Below are positions 20,916-22,909 of a stretch of DNA of 22,909 nt, piece by piece (positions within the stretch are counted from its first letter, which is position 1; the number at the start of each line of letters is the position of its first letter). This stretch comes from an uncultured Oscillospiraceae bacterium. Lineage in GTDB: Bacteria; Bacillota; Clostridia; Oscillospirales; Oscillospiraceae. Made by a program: the position numbers and the translations under genes. The notes below the pieces were generated by a model, which ran no database searches, was not told the origin of the DNA, and saw only the letters and a list, made by a program, of their open reading frames with translations. The DNA lies in NCBI GenBank assembly GCA_910588365.1, contig CAJUQS010000028.1, forward strand, positions 1-22,909, in the 5' to 3' direction.

Positions 20916-20949
20916 ATCCCCCTGAAAGCGAGAGTTTTCAGGGGGATTT
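20916..20949 (+). terminator. Terminator after tRNA-Arg
   Basis: A 12-bp stem (ATCCCCCTGAAA / TTTCAGGGGGAT) begins two bases after the tRNA CCA and is followed by TT. It lies 36 bases before the rubrerythrin ATG. Confidence 0.75.
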
Positions 20950-20985
20950 CCCTACATTAGATAGAAAAATAAGGAGGAATTTTCC

Positions 20986-21522
20986 ATGTCCAAATACGCC
21001 GGAACGCAAACTGAGAAGAACCTGGAGGCCGCTTTCGCCGGAGAGTCCCAGGCCCGGAACAAGTACACCTATTTCGCCTCCAAGGCCAAGAAGGAGGGCT
21101 TCGAGCAGATCGCCGCCCTGTTCCTCAAGACCGCCGACAACGAGAAGGAGCACGCCAAGATGTGGTTCAAGGAGCTGGAGGGCATCGGCTCCACCGCCGA
21201 GAACCTGGGCGCCGCCGCGGATGGCGAGAACTACGAGTGGACGGACATGTACGAGGGCTTCGCCAAGACTGCCGAGGCCGAGGGCTTCCCCGAGCTTGCC
21301 GCCAGGTTCCGCATGGTCGGGGAGATCGAGAAGCACCACGAGGAGCGCTACCGCGCCCTGCTGAAAAATGTGGAGGCGCAGGAGGTTTTCAAGAAGAGCG
21401 GGGTCAAGGTCTGGGAGTGCCGGAACTGCGGGCATATCGTGGTGGGTCCGGCGGCGCCGGAAATCTGCCCCGTCTGCGCACATCCCCAGGCTTACTTCGA
21501 GGTTCACGCGGAGAATTATTAA
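20986..21522 (+). CDS. Rubrerythrin
   Basis: This 178-residue non-heme iron peroxidase detoxifies hydrogen peroxide in anaerobes, taking electrons from rubredoxin. The N-terminal four-helix diiron domain has Glu20 (FAGESQARNKY), Glu53/His56 (DNEKEHAKMW) and later Glu/His ligands (AEAEGF, EIEKHHEERY). The C-terminal rubredoxin-like FeS4 site uses Cys145/148 and Cys161/164 (WECRNCGH, ICPVCAHP). Length and order are canonical. ATG 20986 follows AAGGAGG. I see no strong promoter between the tRNA terminator and the gene, so it may be read partly from the tRNA promoter or from one I did not recognise. Confidence 0.96.
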   Translation: MSKYAGTQTEKNLEAAFAGESQARNKYTYFASKAKKEGFEQIAALFLKTADNEKEHAKMWFKELEGIGSTAENLGAAADGENYEWTDMYEGFAKTAEAEGFPELAARFRMVGEIEKHHEERYRALLKNVEAQEVFKKSGVKVWECRNCGHIVVGPAAPEICPVCAHPQAYFEVHAENY

Positions 21523-21535
21523 ATAGAGGCGCGGC

Positions 21536-21564
21536 AGCGGCATGGAGCGGGGCTCCATGCCGCT
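21536..21564 (+). terminator. Hairpin after rubrerythrin
   Basis: A perfect 12-bp stem (AGCGGCATGGAG / CTCCATGCCGCT) with a 5-base loop, 13 bases past the stop. It lacks a T tract. Confidence 0.6.
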
Positions 21565-21599
21565 GAAATCTGCGGATTATAAAAATTTTTCAAAGAGTC

Positions 21600-21628
21600 T
21601 TTACAAAAGGTATACCGCCTGATATACT
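21600..21628 (+). promoter_or_regulatory. Sigma-A promoter for the XRE regulator
   Basis: TTTACA (21600-21605) and TATACT (21623-21628) are 17 bases apart, about 70 bases before ATG 21705. The leader contains a TTCCGGCG...CGCCGGAA inverted repeat (21648-21675), a candidate operator or hairpin. Confidence 0.8.
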
Positions 21629-21704
21629 ATACTTCCTGTATTTTGCGTTCCGGCGGGGCCTGCCGGACGCCGGAAATCAAGAGAATGAGGTTGACAGAGA
21701 GAAG

Positions 21705-22376
21705 ATGAAGTCCAATTTTTCCAGGGTCCTCTCCCTGCTGCGGCAGGAGAAGGGCGTCAGTCAGAGGAAGGCGGCGGCGGAGCTGGGCATCAGCCAGGCC
21801 CTGCTCAGCCACTATGAGAACGGCATCCGGGAGCCGGGGCTCAATTTCGTATCCAAGGCCTGCGACTACTACCACGTGTCGGCGGACTACCTGCTGGGGC
21901 GCACCCTCAGCCGGGACGGGGCCATCATTGAGATGGAGGAGCTGGCCGACGCCAGCGAAGCCAGGGAGAATCTCCGGGGCAGCATTCTGGCGAAGCTGCA
22001 AAAGAAGCTGGTGGTGAATACCGCCAGCGTCCTGTTCGATCTGCTGGGTCAGACCGGCAGCAGGGAGGCCGTCGCCCAGGCGGGGGCCTATCTCAGCAGC
22101 GGGCTGTACCAGCTGTTCCGGCAGCTCTACCGGGCGGCCGGCGGAAACGAGAGCTATTTCTCCACCGGCAGCCGGGCCTTTGATCTGGACGTGCTCTCGG
22201 CGGACATGACCCTCGCCCGGATCCGCTACGCGAAGGCGCTGGAGGAGTACAGGGGGGAGTTCCCGCCTGTTGACGCGCAGTCCCTGGCGGAGGGGTACCA
22301 GGGGTTGGCCCAGGCGGTGGCACAGGTATTCCACAATACGGACGAGCGGGTGAAGGAATTGGAAAAAGGGGAATAA
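21705..22376 (+). CDS. XRE-family helix-turn-helix regulator
   Basis: This 223-residue protein has an N-terminal XRE helix-turn-helix (about residues 5-60; FSRVLSLLRQEKGVSQRKAA, LGISQALLSHYENGIREPGL) ending in the typical YYHVSADYLLGR. A long, mostly helical C-terminal domain (about 80-220) belongs to no family I can name. It probably represses or activates nearby genes, possibly itself through the palindrome in its leader. ATG 21705 has a weak GAGAGAAG ribosome site. It stands alone between the rubrerythrin gene and a repeat block. Confidence 0.88.
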   Translation: MKSNFSRVLSLLRQEKGVSQRKAAAELGISQALLSHYENGIREPGLNFVSKACDYYHVSADYLLGRTLSRDGAIIEMEELADASEARENLRGSILAKLQKKLVVNTASVLFDLLGQTGSREAVAQAGAYLSSGLYQLFRQLYRAAGGNESYFSTGSRAFDLDVLSADMTLARIRYAKALEEYRGEFPPVDAQSLAEGYQGLAQAVAQVFHNTDERVKELEKGE

Positions 22377-22388
22377 GGAGACAGCTGG

Positions 22389-22476
22389 CGGGGCCACCCC
22401 GGCCCCGAACCCCGGATACCTTTTTGTACGGACAAAAAGGTACCAAAAAGCCGCCCAGGGGCTCCGCCCCTTGGGA
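22389..22476 (+). repeat. Variant hairpin block of the intergenic repeat family (copy H)
   Basis: A GC-rich CCCCGGCCCCGAACCCCGG tract is followed by TACCTTTTTGT-ACGG-ACAAAAAGGTA (22417-22442), CCAAAAAG, and GGGGC-TCC-GCCCC (about 22458-22470). It mirrors the block at 150-197 in inverted orientation and follows the three-hairpin plan with different stem sequences. Confidence 0.7.
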
Positions 22477-22698
22477 ATCCCCAATTCCTTGTTTATTTGC
22501 CCTTTGCTGTAGCTGGATTGATTCTACCGGCGGCGCGAACCCTTCGTCTGCCGCCCTTCTGCGTCTACCCACGAGTCCTATCGGGGGCGAAGCAGCGGAG
22601 GGAGCGCGGTGCGCGGATCGCGTCATTGGGCCTGTGGCACAACGACCGCTCGGGCGGCGCAGCGATTCGGAGGGCCCCCTTGCAGGGCCTATCCCTTT
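22477..22698. other. Unassigned GC-rich stretch between repeat blocks
   Basis: About 220 bases without a recognisable gene. Both strands contain stop-poor frames, but the predicted peptides are Arg/Ala/Pro-rich, lack ribosome sites and run into the adjoining repeat, so I do not call a CDS. The stretch is absent from the otherwise matching left-end block, so it looks like extra sequence carried within the repeat region. Confidence 0.5.
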
Positions 22699-22909
22699 AA
22701 GGGCCTGTTTAATATCTCAGCGTGTGCGGATTGGCGAGATAGGTTTTTTGTCCTGCAAGGCAAAAAGCTGCAGCAATCCATATCGTGCAATGACCCCATC
22801 GAGGGGTCATGCACGATTATTCTGCACAGGCGCTCGATGCGCCTGTTGCAGAATCCTGACGGATTGCAAGGATTTTTAACGCAGTCAGGGCGGAAAATAT
22901 GCCGCCAAG
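22699..22909 (-). mobile_element. MITE-like element, right-end copy (truncated) with nested insertion
   Basis: Read on the minus strand, this repeats the left end (1-137) nearly exactly, ending in AAACAGGCCCTT. It is interrupted at the AATCC arm of the central palindrome by an extra 77 bases (22780-22856). Its far end lies beyond the window. The last 21 bases are the reverse complement of bases 4-24. Confidence 0.85.
22780..22856. repeat. Nested 77-bp double-hairpin insertion
   Basis: Two adjacent hairpins have 5-base loops that are reverse complements (ATCGA and TCGAT): 22782-22817 (ATCGTGCA...TGCACGAT) and 22822-22851 (CTGCACAGGCGC...GCGCCTGTTGCAG). Each has one bulged base. The insertion is flanked by the direct repeat AATCC (22775-22779 and 22852-22856), and is missing from the left-end copy. 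Confidence 0.8.

Noticed and set aside
22424..22879. A 151-residue plus-strand frame in the right-end repeat region
   Set aside because: It spans three different repeats, has no ribosome site, and its start lies within the copy H hairpin. It is best explained as chance.
1..22909. CRISPR array or phage genes
   Set aside because: No regularly spaced direct repeats with unique spacers and no integrase, capsid, terminase or transposase genes are visible; the repeats here are hairpins.

Overview
The window looks like chromosomal DNA from a GC-rich, anaerobic, spore-lineage Firmicute, most likely a gut Oscillospiraceae (Flavonifractor / Lawsonibacter / Pseudoflavonifractor type). That is inferred from the sigma-A style promoters (TTGACA/TTTACA-N17-TATAAT), strong AGGAGG ribosome sites, a stand-alone Spo0A DNA-binding domain, rubrerythrin, and the GGGtGRT / IscU-like gene pair. 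No phage, plasmid or CRISPR genes are visible.

Layout, left to right. 1-266: a repeat copy and hairpins. 267-1496: M29 aminopeptidase. 1736-4829: a small-gene cluster with a WYL regulator, a Cys-rich DUF3795 protein, a TfoX-N protein, a small membrane protein on the opposite strand, a GyrI-like protein, and RidA with its own promoter. 5064-6773 (minus): an IscU-like scaffold followed by a GGGtGRT protein, from a perfect consensus promoter. 7050-12255 (minus): a PocR/AraC regulator, a CUT1-type sugar ABC importer (binding lipoprotein and two permeases, no ATPase), and an unknown membrane-anchored protein placed directly behind a terminator. 12350-14815 (minus): tRNA-dihydrouridine synthase, ECF sigma factor and zinc anti-sigma, all overlapping. 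15046-15611: a small ORF coupled to a stand-alone Spo0A C-terminal domain. 15722-16891 (minus): a RodA/FtsW-type SEDS protein. 17211-17762: an HTH-cupin regulator. 18181-20520 (minus): a DUF819 membrane protein and an M19 dipeptidase. 20838-22376: tRNA-Arg(CCG), rubrerythrin and an XRE regulator. 22377-22909: repeats.

Two repeat systems run through the intergenic DNA. The first is a roughly 60-70 bp triple-hairpin element, with six clear copies and two variant copies, mostly placed just after stop codons. The second is a MITE-like element of about 170 bp, with an intact copy at 17765-17934 and two further copies, in inverted orientation, that form the two ends of the window. The right-hand end copy carries a nested 77-bp double-hairpin insertion flanked by a 5-bp duplication. 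The window ends are identical sequence in opposite orientation, so the window may be a whole contig broken at this repeat.

The best candidates for undescribed biology are the GGGtGRT / IscU-like operon, the two repeat families, the stand-alone Spo0A domain with its coupled small ORF, and the terminator that abuts the ribosome site of the unknown gene at 7050-7817.
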